A stretch of 64,000 bases of DNA from contig JAFZLF010000010.1 in the NCBI GenBank assembly GCA_017551625.1, positions 1-64,000 of the forward strand. The letters are read 5' to 3'. Below are positions 8,419-16,312 of this stretch, one piece after another. Both the position numbers and the translations under genes were made by a program. Each line of letters starts with the position of its first letter. The first letter of the stretch is position 1. The notes under the pieces are model-generated. The model worked only from the letters and a program-made list of their open reading frames with translations, was not told where the DNA came from and ran no database searches. Origin of the DNA: Clostridiales bacterium (GTDB taxonomy: Bacteria > Bacillota > Clostridia > Saccharofermentanales > Saccharofermentanaceae).

Positions 8419-10323
8419 ATGAAGAGAAAAATCGCAGCATTTGCAAATGGATGGAGTGACGAATACCTGATGGTGGCACTTGAAGGGATCAAGAGATGCG
8501 CCACAGAGAGTGATTGTGATGTGTATTTGTTCCTCGAATACTCCACATCGAATCTCAAAGATGAGAACGTTCAGGGGGAGATCAATATCTTGAATCTTCC
8601 CCGGCTTGAAGACTATGACGGTATCCTCCTTTTCGGCAATACTCTGATGAATGCAGGGGAGCTGGATATCCTTCGCGACAAGATCAGCAAGACATCGGTG
8701 CCGGCGGTCTGCCTCGAGTACGGAGCTGAGGATATCGATTCGATCTGTACGGATAACTATAGCGGTATGTACGAACTATGCGAACATCTGGTCACGGAGC
8801 ATGGCGTAAGAGATGTGGCCTATGTTTCCGGAATCACCGACAACAAGGAGAATCAGGAGCGCTTCCGCGCTGTCCGTGAGTGTCTCGAGAAACACGGATT
8901 ATCGGTTCCGGAGGATCATATCATCAAAGGAGAATGGAGTTACCAGACGGTGCAGTTCAGTATCCCGGACTATTTGAAAGAACACAGCCTTCCGGATGCA
9001 TTTATCTGCGCCAATGATGTCATGGCGATCGGTACGATCACGGCGCTGATGACGCTGGGATATGAGTCACCGAGGGATGTGCTCGTGACAGGTTTTGACA
9101 ATATCAAGTCCGGCGCGACACTGGTCCCGGCTATCACGACAGTTGACCGCAGATGGACCGAGCGGAGCTACGACGGAATGAAGCGCCTCTTTGAACTGAT
9201 CGATGGCAAGGACAAGACAGGTACCGTGTCATATCCTTCGGCGCTCCTGGCGCGGCAGAGCTGCGGCTGCCAGATCTCCGAACAGATGAAGAAAGATCAG
9301 CTCAAGGAGATCAATAAGGTGTATACGGGACCAATCGAGAGAACACTTTTCGACTGGCATCTGACGGGTCTCGATGAGGCGACATCCGGCCGTTTCACAC
9401 TCGAAGAGGTCCATGAGGGATTGAAGAATTTCTTCGGTGACGGGATCACGTCATACGAAGGAGATACATTCTGCATCTGCCTCGACCAGAGCTTCGTCGA
9501 CTCGATCTATGACAACGTGGAACCCGGTTGTCTCGGCTACAGTGAGCAGGTCCACGTACTCTATGCCAAGAGAGACGGTAAGCATCTGCCGTATCAGAAG
9601 ATCAAGACGTCGTATATTTTCCCTGTCTTTGCGGATCCCACAGAGAAAGGAAATCTGTATATCATCGCACCGCTTCACTCCCTGGCCTCCACGATCGGTT
9701 ATGCGGTCTTTAAGAACTACGAGAAAGTGCTCGACACGTTCTTCCTGTATTCGTGGCTCCGGCATCTGAAGACAGGACTGATGCGCTGCCGCCAGAACAT
9801 CATCATGGACACGATCAACAGAAAACTCCGGGATGTCTCTTTCGTGGACGAACTGTCCGGTCTTCTGAACCGTAAGGGCTACGAGAGAAAAGGCATCCCG
9901 ATGCTCGAGGAGATCCGTCATGCGCAGAAACCTGCGCTTATGATGGTCGTGGATATCAATAAGATGAAGATGATCAATGACCGCTACGGGCATCTGCAGG
10001 GAGACCTCGCGATCCGTATGGTGGCGCAGGCCATCAAGGATACGATACCCGAGAATTGGTACGGGATCCGTTACGGTGGCGATGAGTTCGTTATTATTGG
10101 CGAAAATGTTTTTATCGATGACGGGACGATCTTAAAGAAGAACCTGCTCTCGGCGCTCGAACACCAGACGAGTGTCATGATGATCCCCTTCGAACTGACG
10201 ATCAGTGTCGGAGCCGTGGCGATCGATCCTTCCGAAGACATTAGTCTGGACGAGTATTTCCGTCGCGCGGACGTCGCGATGTACGAGATGAAAAAGAAAA
10301 ACCACGGCAAGCGCGAGGAGTAG
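8419..10323 (+). CDS. LacI-type ligand-binding domain fused to a GGDEF diguanylate cyclase
   Basis: A 634-residue fusion. The first 300 residues look like a LacI/GalR periplasmic-binding-protein-like sensor (KIAAFANGWSDEYLMVALEG, DAFICANDVMAIG, VTGFDNI), but there is no helix-turn-helix in front of it and no signal peptide, so it is probably cytosolic. A middle linker region of about 180 residues leads to a GGDEF domain at the C-terminus with intact active-site motif RYGGDEFVII. No RxxD inhibitory site is seen just before the motif. The inferred role is c-di-GMP synthesis controlled by a small molecule, likely a sugar or nucleoside. ATG at 8419 is chosen over 8386 because GGTGAGAGG lies at a proper distance. 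Confidence 0.87.
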   Translation: MKRKIAAFANGWSDEYLMVALEGIKRCATESDCDVYLFLEYSTSNLKDENVQGEINILNLPRLEDYDGILLFGNTLMNAGELDILRDKISKTSVPAVCLEYGAEDIDSICTDNYSGMYELCEHLVTEHGVRDVAYVSGITDNKENQERFRAVRECLEKHGLSVPEDHIIKGEWSYQTVQFSIPDYLKEHSLPDAFICANDVMAIGTITALMTLGYESPRDVLVTGFDNIKSGATLVPAITTVDRRWTERSYDGMKRLFELIDGKDKTGTVSYPSALLARQSCGCQISEQMKKDQLKEINKVYTGPIERTLFDWHLTGLDEATSGRFTLEEVHEGLKNFFGDGITSYEGDTFCICLDQSFVDSIYDNVEPGCLGYSEQVHVLYAKRDGKHLPYQKIKTSYIFPVFADPTEKGNLYIIAPLHSLASTIGYAVFKNYEKVLDTFFLYSWLRHLKTGLMRCRQNIIMDTINRKLRDVSFVDELSGLLNRKGYERKGIPMLEEIRHAQKPALMMVVDINKMKMINDRYGHLQGDLAIRMVAQAIKDTIPENWYGIRYGGDEFVIIGENVFIDDGTILKKNLLSALEHQTSVMMIPFELTISVGAVAIDPSEDISLDEYFRRADVAMYEMKKKNHGKREE

Positions 10324-10329
10324 TACGCG

Positions 10330-11532
10330 ATGGCCGAGAAGAAAACCGGAAAAGAGATCCACTGTCCGGTCAGTAAGAACTGCGGTGGCTGCGACTACGT
10401 CGGGATCCCCTATACAGAACAGTTGAAAAGAAAAGAGCAGAGAGTCAGGGATCTGCTCTCTTCATTGTGTCCGGTCCGTCCTATCGTCGGCGCGAAGGAG
10501 CCCTGCTTCTATAGAAACAAAGTCCACTGGGCATTTGGCCATATGGGCACACACCTGATCGCCGGACGTTACGCGGAAGGATCCCATAGAATCATCGAGA
10601 ACGATCACTGCCTTCTTGAGGATGAAGAGTGCAGTAAGATCCTCTCTGATATCCGTGATCTTGCGATCCGTTTTAAGATCCCTTCCTACGATGAAAAGAC
10701 GCGACGGGGCCTCCTACGACGTGTGCTTCTCCGGAAAGGATCTGCTACGGGAGAGGTCATGGTGGTACTTGTTCTGGCATCTCCGGTGCTCCCCGGAAAG
10801 AAGGGTTTTATCAAGATTCTTCTCGAGAAGCACCCGTCCATCAAGACCGTCCTGATCAATATCAATACCCGATCCGATTCCATGATCCTCGGCGACAAGA
10901 CGATCTGCGAATTTGGGCGTGGGTTCATCTGGGATGAACTTCTCGGCGTACGATTCAAGATCTCGCCCGAGTCCTTCTACCAGATCAACCACGATCAGAC
11001 CGAGAAACTCTATTCGCTCGCTATCGAGGCGGCGTCATTACGTCCCGGCGACCGTGTCCTCGATGCCTACTGCGGCATCGGCACCATCGGACTCTGCGCT
11101 GCTTCCTCCGTCCCGGGGATCCGACTGACCGGCGTGGAACTGAACCGCGCCGCGGTCAGAGATGCGCGCGACAATGCCGCTGCCAACGGCAAGCAACGTG
11201 AGCAGGATACGGACAAGAAAAGCACTTTTGAAAGAGCGCGTTTTCTCGCCGCCGATGCCACGAAGTACATGGTCGAAGAAGCCGCAAAGAACAGTGCTTT
11301 TGACGTGGTATTTCTTGATCCTCCGAGAGCGGGGACGACACCTGAGTTTATCACGGCATGCGAAAAACTCGCGCCGAAACGGATCGTCTATGTGTCCTGC
11401 GATCCGACGACCCTCGCCCGCGATCTCAAAGAGTTTAAGAAACACGGCTATGCCCCACAGTACGCGGTTCCGGTCGACATGTTCCCTTTCACGGATCATA
11501 CAGAAAACTGTTGCTTACTCGAACGCGTGTGA
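10330..11532 (+). CDS. rlmD: 23S rRNA (uracil-5-)-methyltransferase RlmD-like
   Basis: A 400-residue SAM-dependent RNA m5U methyltransferase. Near the N-terminus is the iron-sulfur motif with C12, C18 and C21 (CPVSKNCGGC), followed by YRNKVHWAFG. The SAM-binding DAYCGIGTIGL lies near residue 240, and the catalytic Cys is in YVSCDPTTLARDL near the C-terminus. The TRAM domain usual at the N-terminus of RumA is absent, so it is a short form common in Firmicutes. It starts 6 bp after the GGDEF gene. Which uracil it modifies (U1939, U747 or a tRNA site) cannot be read from sequence. Confidence 0.9.
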   Translation: MAEKKTGKEIHCPVSKNCGGCDYVGIPYTEQLKRKEQRVRDLLSSLCPVRPIVGAKEPCFYRNKVHWAFGHMGTHLIAGRYAEGSHRIIENDHCLLEDEECSKILSDIRDLAIRFKIPSYDEKTRRGLLRRVLLRKGSATGEVMVVLVLASPVLPGKKGFIKILLEKHPSIKTVLININTRSDSMILGDKTICEFGRGFIWDELLGVRFKISPESFYQINHDQTEKLYSLAIEAASLRPGDRVLDAYCGIGTIGLCAASSVPGIRLTGVELNRAAVRDARDNAAANGKQREQDTDKKSTFERARFLAADATKYMVEEAAKNSAFDVVFLDPPRAGTTPEFITACEKLAPKRIVYVSCDPTTLARDLKEFKKHGYAPQYAVPVDMFPFTDHTENCCLLERV

Positions 11533-11559
11533 CCGGTACGAGGGTGGGGCTGATAGAGA

Positions 11560-12621
11560 ATGAAAAGAGCGAGAATATCGTTTAGAATAGTAACTATGGT
11601 GATCGTGACGGCCGTGATGTTCTCGGCCTGCAGACAGGAGGAAGGTGCCATGAACGATTCTGATATTACAAACATCGGATCTGCCGATGAGATCAAAAAA
11701 GAAGATCTGAGCATGTTTGCGTCCGGCAAGGCTGCTTCGGGAAATAAAGCGAATTCAGGAAACGAAGAGGCTCCGGGCATGTGGGCCAACGGGATCGAAG
11801 AACGCTGCCCCGAGGTCTTTATGACCACTTCGGAAGATGTCGATTACGGGGAGTTTACGCATGGCACATACTATTCGAAGACGTGCGGGATGGATCGGGG
11901 ATTTAACGTCCTTCTTCCTTCCGGTTACAGTACGGAGAAGAAGTACCCGGTGCTTTATCTCCTGCACGGGATTTTCGGCGACGAGTATTCGTTTTCCAAT
12001 GATCCGGGGAACAGGATCCGGGAGATCGTCGTGAATATGGAAAAGGACGGGATCGTCGGGGAGATGATCGTCGTCTGCCCGAATATGTTTGCGGCGACGG
12101 ACCCGGATCAGAAACCCGGATTCGATGCGCAGGCATGTATTCCTTATGATAATTTCATCAACGATCTGGTCAATGATCTCATGCCCTATATCGAGAGCAA
12201 CTATGCGGTCCTGACGGGAAGAGAGAATACATATCTGGCTGGTTTTTCCATGGGCGGACGGGAGACGATCTACATCACGCTCATGCGGCCCGAACTCTTC
12301 GGGTATGTTTGCGCGATCTCGGCTGCGCCGGGCATCGTGCCCACGAAGGATAAGTTTATGGAGCATCCGGGGCAGATGACGGAAAGTGAGATGCATTTCC
12401 CGGAAGACGCGGTCGAACCGGAGGTGTTTATCCTCTGCTGCGGAAGTTCGGATTCTGTGGTAGGCACTTATCCGGAGTCGTATCACGAGATCCTGACGAA
12501 AAATGGTGTGGATCACATCTGGTATGAGATATCCGGCGCAGACCATGACAACGATGCGATCCGAAGCGGACTTTATAATCTCCTCAAGAGTATCGGCGCG
12601 GATAAGGCCAAAGGAGAGTAA
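11560..12621 (+). CDS. Lipoprotein esterase of the esterase D/feruloyl esterase type
   Basis: A 353-residue alpha/beta hydrolase exported as a lipoprotein: basic N-terminus, hydrophobic segment and lipobox FSAC with C24 as the lipidated residue. A Ser/Gly/Asn-rich linker (to about residue 85) precedes the catalytic domain. The nucleophile is in AGFSMGGRE (Ser near 229), with YLLHGIFGDEYSF as the oxyanion region and SGADHDNDAI carrying the likely catalytic His. The fold matches CE1-type acetylxylan/feruloyl esterases or siderophore esterases (COG2382). Given the carbohydrate context of the window a plant-cell-wall ester is a reasonable but unproven substrate. Confidence 0.87.
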   Translation: MKRARISFRIVTMVIVTAVMFSACRQEEGAMNDSDITNIGSADEIKKEDLSMFASGKAASGNKANSGNEEAPGMWANGIEERCPEVFMTTSEDVDYGEFTHGTYYSKTCGMDRGFNVLLPSGYSTEKKYPVLYLLHGIFGDEYSFSNDPGNRIREIVVNMEKDGIVGEMIVVCPNMFAATDPDQKPGFDAQACIPYDNFINDLVNDLMPYIESNYAVLTGRENTYLAGFSMGGRETIYITLMRPELFGYVCAISAAPGIVPTKDKFMEHPGQMTESEMHFPEDAVEPEVFILCCGSSDSVVGTYPESYHEILTKNGVDHIWYEISGADHDNDAIRSGLYNLLKSIGADKAKGE

Positions 12622-12632
12622 GAAAGACGTAT

Positions 12633-13424
12633 ATGGAAAATACAAGTGCGCTCAATCAACCCGATGTGGTGAAGAGCCAGTATCAGTCATCTGCGAATCT
12701 GAGCACGAGGATCTCGATCCACGATAAGTATTCGACGAACAAGATGGGATTCGGAAACTGGATCTTCTCGAATTACGAGATCCGTCCGGGAGCAAGTGTC
12801 CTGGAACTGGGTTGTGGCACGGGGAGTATGTGGGTCGGAAAAGATGATGCGGTGAGCAAGTGTGGGCAACTGGTCCTGTCGGACTTTTCGGAAGGCATGC
12901 TCGACACGGCAAAGGAAAAACTGGCAAAGTTCGTAAAGATCGAGTATAAGGTCATCGATATCGAGGCCATCCCTTTCGAGAAAGATTCCTTTGATGTCGT
13001 CATCGCCAACATGATGCTCTACCATGTTCCGAATCTTCTGAAGGGACTTCGTGAGGTAAGCCGTGTTCTGAAGGATACCGGAGTATTCTACTGCGCGACA
13101 TATGGCGAGCACGGCATCATGGAACATCTGTCGAACATTTTCAGTGAATACGGCGTAGAAGACACCACGAATAAGAATTTTACGCTTCAGAATGGATACG
13201 ATTCTTTGGAAAAGGTGTTCCGCTTTGTAAAACGACGCGATTATAAAGATTCGCTGGCTGTTACCAGTTTAAAGGATATGATCGATTACATTTTATCATT
13301 CGCGTCGATGTCGGATCTGCATAAGATCCCTGAACAGAAACTGGAAGAGACACTTAGAAAACACATGGTGAATGGCATTCTTCCGATTCCGAAAGAATAT
13401 GGCATGTTCATCTGCAGAAAGTAA
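12633..13424 (+). CDS. Class I SAM-dependent methyltransferase
   Basis: A 263-residue methyltransferase with motif I VLELGCGTGSMW (about residue 54), acidic post-I LVLSDFSEGML and motif IV DVVIANMMLYHVP, the usual Methyltransf_11/25 arrangement. No membrane segment or accessory domain is seen. It lies 11 bp downstream of the esterase and 15 bp upstream of an unknown gene, so it is probably part of the same transcript. The substrate is unknown; the family includes small-molecule, ubiquinone/menaquinone-like and antibiotic methylases. Confidence 0.85.
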   Translation: MENTSALNQPDVVKSQYQSSANLSTRISIHDKYSTNKMGFGNWIFSNYEIRPGASVLELGCGTGSMWVGKDDAVSKCGQLVLSDFSEGMLDTAKEKLAKFVKIEYKVIDIEAIPFEKDSFDVVIANMMLYHVPNLLKGLREVSRVLKDTGVFYCATYGEHGIMEHLSNIFSEYGVEDTTNKNFTLQNGYDSLEKVFRFVKRRDYKDSLAVTSLKDMIDYILSFASMSDLHKIPEQKLEETLRKHMVNGILPIPKEYGMFICRK

Positions 13425-13439
13425 GAAAGGGAAGGCCCG

Positions 13440-13979
13440 ATGAAGATCGAATATCTCGAAGATTTCGAAAACATAAAGGAAGAGTTTCTTTCGCGCTTCG
13501 TGCTGTCTTGGGAAGATTTTCAGATCAGATCGAAAGACTGGATCGAGAAGATGGGGGATCGTGGCTGGCCGGTCGATAGGCGCTGGTATGATCAGGCTTT
13601 CCTGTGGGATAAGATGGACCCGCGGTATGCTTTTACTTCTTTTCAGGAAGCGCTGACGTTCCTTCGCGAAAAATCCGGAACAGTGCTTTTCATGACGGAG
13701 AAAATAGACGAGGCAGCCCGGAAAAGAGACGTCCGTTATGTCGCGCGTGCCGATGCGGTGGAGCTCTCTAACCGGATCGAAGAAGAGTGGTATGAGATGT
13801 ATCGTCTGCTTGAAGAGGACATGTATAATCCGGATGCCCTTCCATGCGATATCTATGTATTCGATCAGACCATGAACTGGTGCGTGGTTTTTACTCATGA
13901 AACATCCGATATCGAATCAGAACTCGACGATCCGATGAAGGCGGCGGAGAGCCGATGCTGTATAATTTGTAATAGATGA
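13440..13979 (+). CDS. Hypothetical protein, 179 residues
   Basis: Not recognised with confidence. The protein is acidic and Trp/Tyr-rich, with WEDFQIRSKDW near the start and the stretch YVFDQTMNWCVVFTHETSD near residue 140-158, which looks like a beta-hairpin motif seen in immunity-protein-like small globular domains. It ends in a Cys pair (CCIIC). No signal peptide or membrane segment. GGAAGG lies ahead of the ATG, 15 bp after the methyltransferase stop. The 9-mer AGTGCTTTT occurs inside it at 13682. The next gene starts 30 bp later and is also unknown, so the two may work together. Confidence 0.7.
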   Translation: MKIEYLEDFENIKEEFLSRFVLSWEDFQIRSKDWIEKMGDRGWPVDRRWYDQAFLWDKMDPRYAFTSFQEALTFLREKSGTVLFMTEKIDEAARKRDVRYVARADAVELSNRIEEEWYEMYRLLEEDMYNPDALPCDIYVFDQTMNWCVVFTHETSDIESELDDPMKAAESRCCIICNR

Positions 13980-14009
13980 GGCAACTATCAGAATCGAAGA
14001 GGTGCAGTC

Positions 14010-14729
14010 ATGATCGATGTCGATATTTCCTGTAAAGAAGCGTTGCTTACATGTTATAGAAATGAGCTTGTTCCGGAGAATACAAAGATAAATCAATCCG
14101 GGATCCATGGACTGTTGCTCTATAGAAAATACAGTGACAGTTCCGGGAGACATCCGGACACGGCACTGACGCATCCGGAGACAAACTGGATCTCGAAGAA
14201 ACTCTTTGGCTTCATTCCCGAAAGTCAGGATACGATCTTTAACTGCTGGAGCATTCTTAAGATCTACGATGCTGTCCATAACGGACAAAATAAGACCCGA
14301 AGCAGCGATGATGTTCTGGAAAGCCTGGAGGCAGGAGAAGAGATCATTAAGCCGGAACATCGGGCGGAGTTCGATCTTCTCGCTGACAGGCAACACTCGA
14401 TCGCCAACTTCATGCCGGCCTCCAGAGGCTTTAATGGATATCGTGGCCATCCCGGGAAAGGCGATTATTCTGACGATAACGATTTCCCGGATATCTATTA
14501 CGAGCGTGCCGAAACCGAGTTCCCGGATATGTATAAATGGATAAAAGACCATATGGATGACTATAGTCTGCAGTTGTTTGCAGAACGTATCACGCCATGG
14601 AAAAACGGTGAAGCAAACTTTGGTAAAATGGTAGTGAAGCCAGATGAAGAACTTCTTTTTGAAATTGCGAAAAAGATGAATCGTTTACTTAGTGATCGGG
14701 CAGAGAATCTGATCAGAAAAGTTCAATAG
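14010..14729 (+). CDS. Hypothetical protein, 239 residues
   Basis: No family recognised. The N-terminus (DISCKEALLTCYRNELV) is helical, the middle holds LTHPETNWISKKLFGFIPE and ASRGFNGYRGHPGKGDYS, and the C-terminus has a helical segment rich in Lys/Glu. No signal peptide, metal motif or membrane segment is evident. It has an AAGAGG ribosome binding site. A TATAAT at 13961-13966, inside the end of the previous gene, could give extra transcription. Codon use matches the neighbours, with no sign of recent transfer. Confidence 0.7.
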   Translation: MIDVDISCKEALLTCYRNELVPENTKINQSGIHGLLLYRKYSDSSGRHPDTALTHPETNWISKKLFGFIPESQDTIFNCWSILKIYDAVHNGQNKTRSSDDVLESLEAGEEIIKPEHRAEFDLLADRQHSIANFMPASRGFNGYRGHPGKGDYSDDNDFPDIYYERAETEFPDMYKWIKDHMDDYSLQLFAERITPWKNGEANFGKMVVKPDEELLFEIAKKMNRLLSDRAENLIRKVQ

Positions 14730-14768
14730 TGTAAAGGTACGTATGCCGGACGGAGAGGAGAATGCCGT

Positions 14769-15200
14769 ATGTCTGATGAAGAGAACAAAATTAACACTGA
14801 AGAAGAGCAGAATCTGACCCCGGAAGAGATCATGAAAGATGCGCCGAAGTATCCCGAGAGGGCGGTGGAGCCGGAGGACGGTGAAGTTCAGTTTGTAGAC
14901 GTGTATGGCGGGCCGGACATGCCTGAGATGAAGGGAGTCTATATGGGTCCGCCTGAGGCGCAGCAGCCTTCTGCGAACCTGGCGTACATGGGACCGGGTG
15001 GCGCACAGATGCCTGCGGCTTTTATGGCGTATGCCGGTCCGAGTGTGCAGACCATTCCGAATATGGGGATCTTGATGAATGCGGCGAAGTCCCAATATGT
15101 TCCCGACCCGAATAGTAAATTCTGCGAAGAATGCGGAGCGAAGAATCCGAAAGACGGGAAGTTCTGCACAGAATGCGGACAGAAATTTAAAGAAGAATAA
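14769..15200 (+). CDS. Small protein with YxGP repeats and a C-terminal zinc ribbon
   Basis: A 143-residue protein with three parts: an acidic N-terminus (1-40), a Gly/Pro/Met/Ala-rich middle with four copies of Y-x-G-P (VYGGP, VYMGP, AYMGP, AYAGP at about residues 45-95), and a C-terminal zinc ribbon (FCEECGAKNP, FCTECGQKF). No signal peptide. It is followed 46 bp downstream by a radical SAM/SPASM enzyme. Zinc ribbons of this type are usually protein-binding appendages. The repeated Tyr motif next to a peptide-modifying enzyme family raises the possibility that it is a modification substrate, which is inference only. Confidence 0.8.
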   Translation: MSDEENKINTEEEQNLTPEEIMKDAPKYPERAVEPEDGEVQFVDVYGGPDMPEMKGVYMGPPEAQQPSANLAYMGPGGAQMPAAFMAYAGPSVQTIPNMGILMNAAKSQYVPDPNSKFCEECGAKNPKDGKFCTECGQKFKEE

Positions 15201-15246
15201 GTAACGTCGGAGACGTGATGTTCGAACGACAGGACAGGACGAAGAC

Positions 15247-16260
15247 ATGACGTATAAACTGAGAAGATGCGTGTGGGAGATCACACTGGCTTGCTGTTTC
15301 AAGTGTAAGTACTGCGGCTCCCGAGCAGGACGTGCCAGAGAGAATGAGCTCACCACCGAGGAATGCCTGAAGGTGGCTGATGAACTCATCGCTCTCGGCT
15401 GCAAGAGAGTCTCCATGATCGGCGGCGAAGTCTTTATGCGCCGTGACTGGAAAGAGATCGTCACGCGCCTCACGAGAAGTGGCGTCGCCGTCAACATCAT
15501 CACGAACGGATTCCTCTTCAGTGAATCGATACTGGAAGAACTGCGGACGGCAAATATCGAATCGGTATCTGTCTCGCTCGACGGTCCGCGTGAGATCCAC
15601 GATAAATACAGACAGAAGGGGAGTTTCGACCGTGCGCTTGCTGCCGTGTCGGCGCTTCTCGGCGCAGGCGTTCCGACGAGCATCATCACGACGCTTCACA
15701 GTGAAAATGCGCCACATCTTCCGGAGATGCTCGAGACTCTGAAGCCGTACCCGATCTATGCGTGGCAGCTGCAGGCCTGTTCTCCTATGGGCTATGCTTC
15801 TGACGGGGAGATGGACCATCGTTTCGACTTCCGTATGGTCATGGATTTCATAGATAAAAATGCGGATACCGTGCCTTTTTCGATCGGCATGGCGGATAAC
15901 ATCGGATACTTTACGGACGACGACGGAAGGCTGCGCGGCAACCGAAGCGGGGTCGCTTTCTTCCGAGGGTGTCTCGCGGGGATCTCGGCCATCGGCATCG
16001 ACAGCGTGGGAAATATCCGCGGATGCGAGTCGATGTACGATGAGAAATTCATCGAGGGAAACATCCGTCAGCAGTCGCTGCGAAGTATCTGGGAGGATCC
16101 CGGAAAGTTTTCGTACAACAGAGCTTTTGCAAAGGAACTCCTGACAGGAAAATGCGCCGACTGCAAGTTCGGCGAATACTGCGCGGGAGGGTGCCGGTCG
16201 TATAACTTCTTCGTGCACGGCAAGCTCTACGAGTCGCCATACTGCGCGAGAAACACATAG
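15247..16260 (+). CDS. Radical SAM/SPASM domain enzyme
   Basis: A 337-residue radical SAM protein. The SAM cluster motif CxxxCxxC is in ACCFKCKYCGSRAG near residue 20, followed by a GGE motif (SMIGGEVFMR) and the SPASM half with Cys residues in FRGCLAG, NIRGCESM, CADCKFGEYCAGGC and SPYC. SPASM enzymes generally modify peptides or proteins (heterocycles, thioethers, C-C crosslinks) or act as sulfatase maturases. No sulfatase is in the window. The gene lies directly after the YxGP/zinc-ribbon protein, the most obvious candidate partner. ATG is preceded by GGACAGGACGAAG, a weak ribosome binding site. Confidence 0.9.
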   Translation: MTYKLRRCVWEITLACCFKCKYCGSRAGRARENELTTEECLKVADELIALGCKRVSMIGGEVFMRRDWKEIVTRLTRSGVAVNIITNGFLFSESILEELRTANIESVSVSLDGPREIHDKYRQKGSFDRALAAVSALLGAGVPTSIITTLHSENAPHLPEMLETLKPYPIYAWQLQACSPMGYASDGEMDHRFDFRMVMDFIDKNADTVPFSIGMADNIGYFTDDDGRLRGNRSGVAFFRGCLAGISAIGIDSVGNIRGCESMYDEKFIEGNIRQQSLRSIWEDPGKFSYNRAFAKELLTGKCADCKFGEYCAGGCRSYNFFVHGKLYESPYCARNT

Positions 16261-16312
16261 ATAAGATACAGATGTGCTCACTTAGGTTACGGCATGAATG
16301 GGAGAAAGAGGA

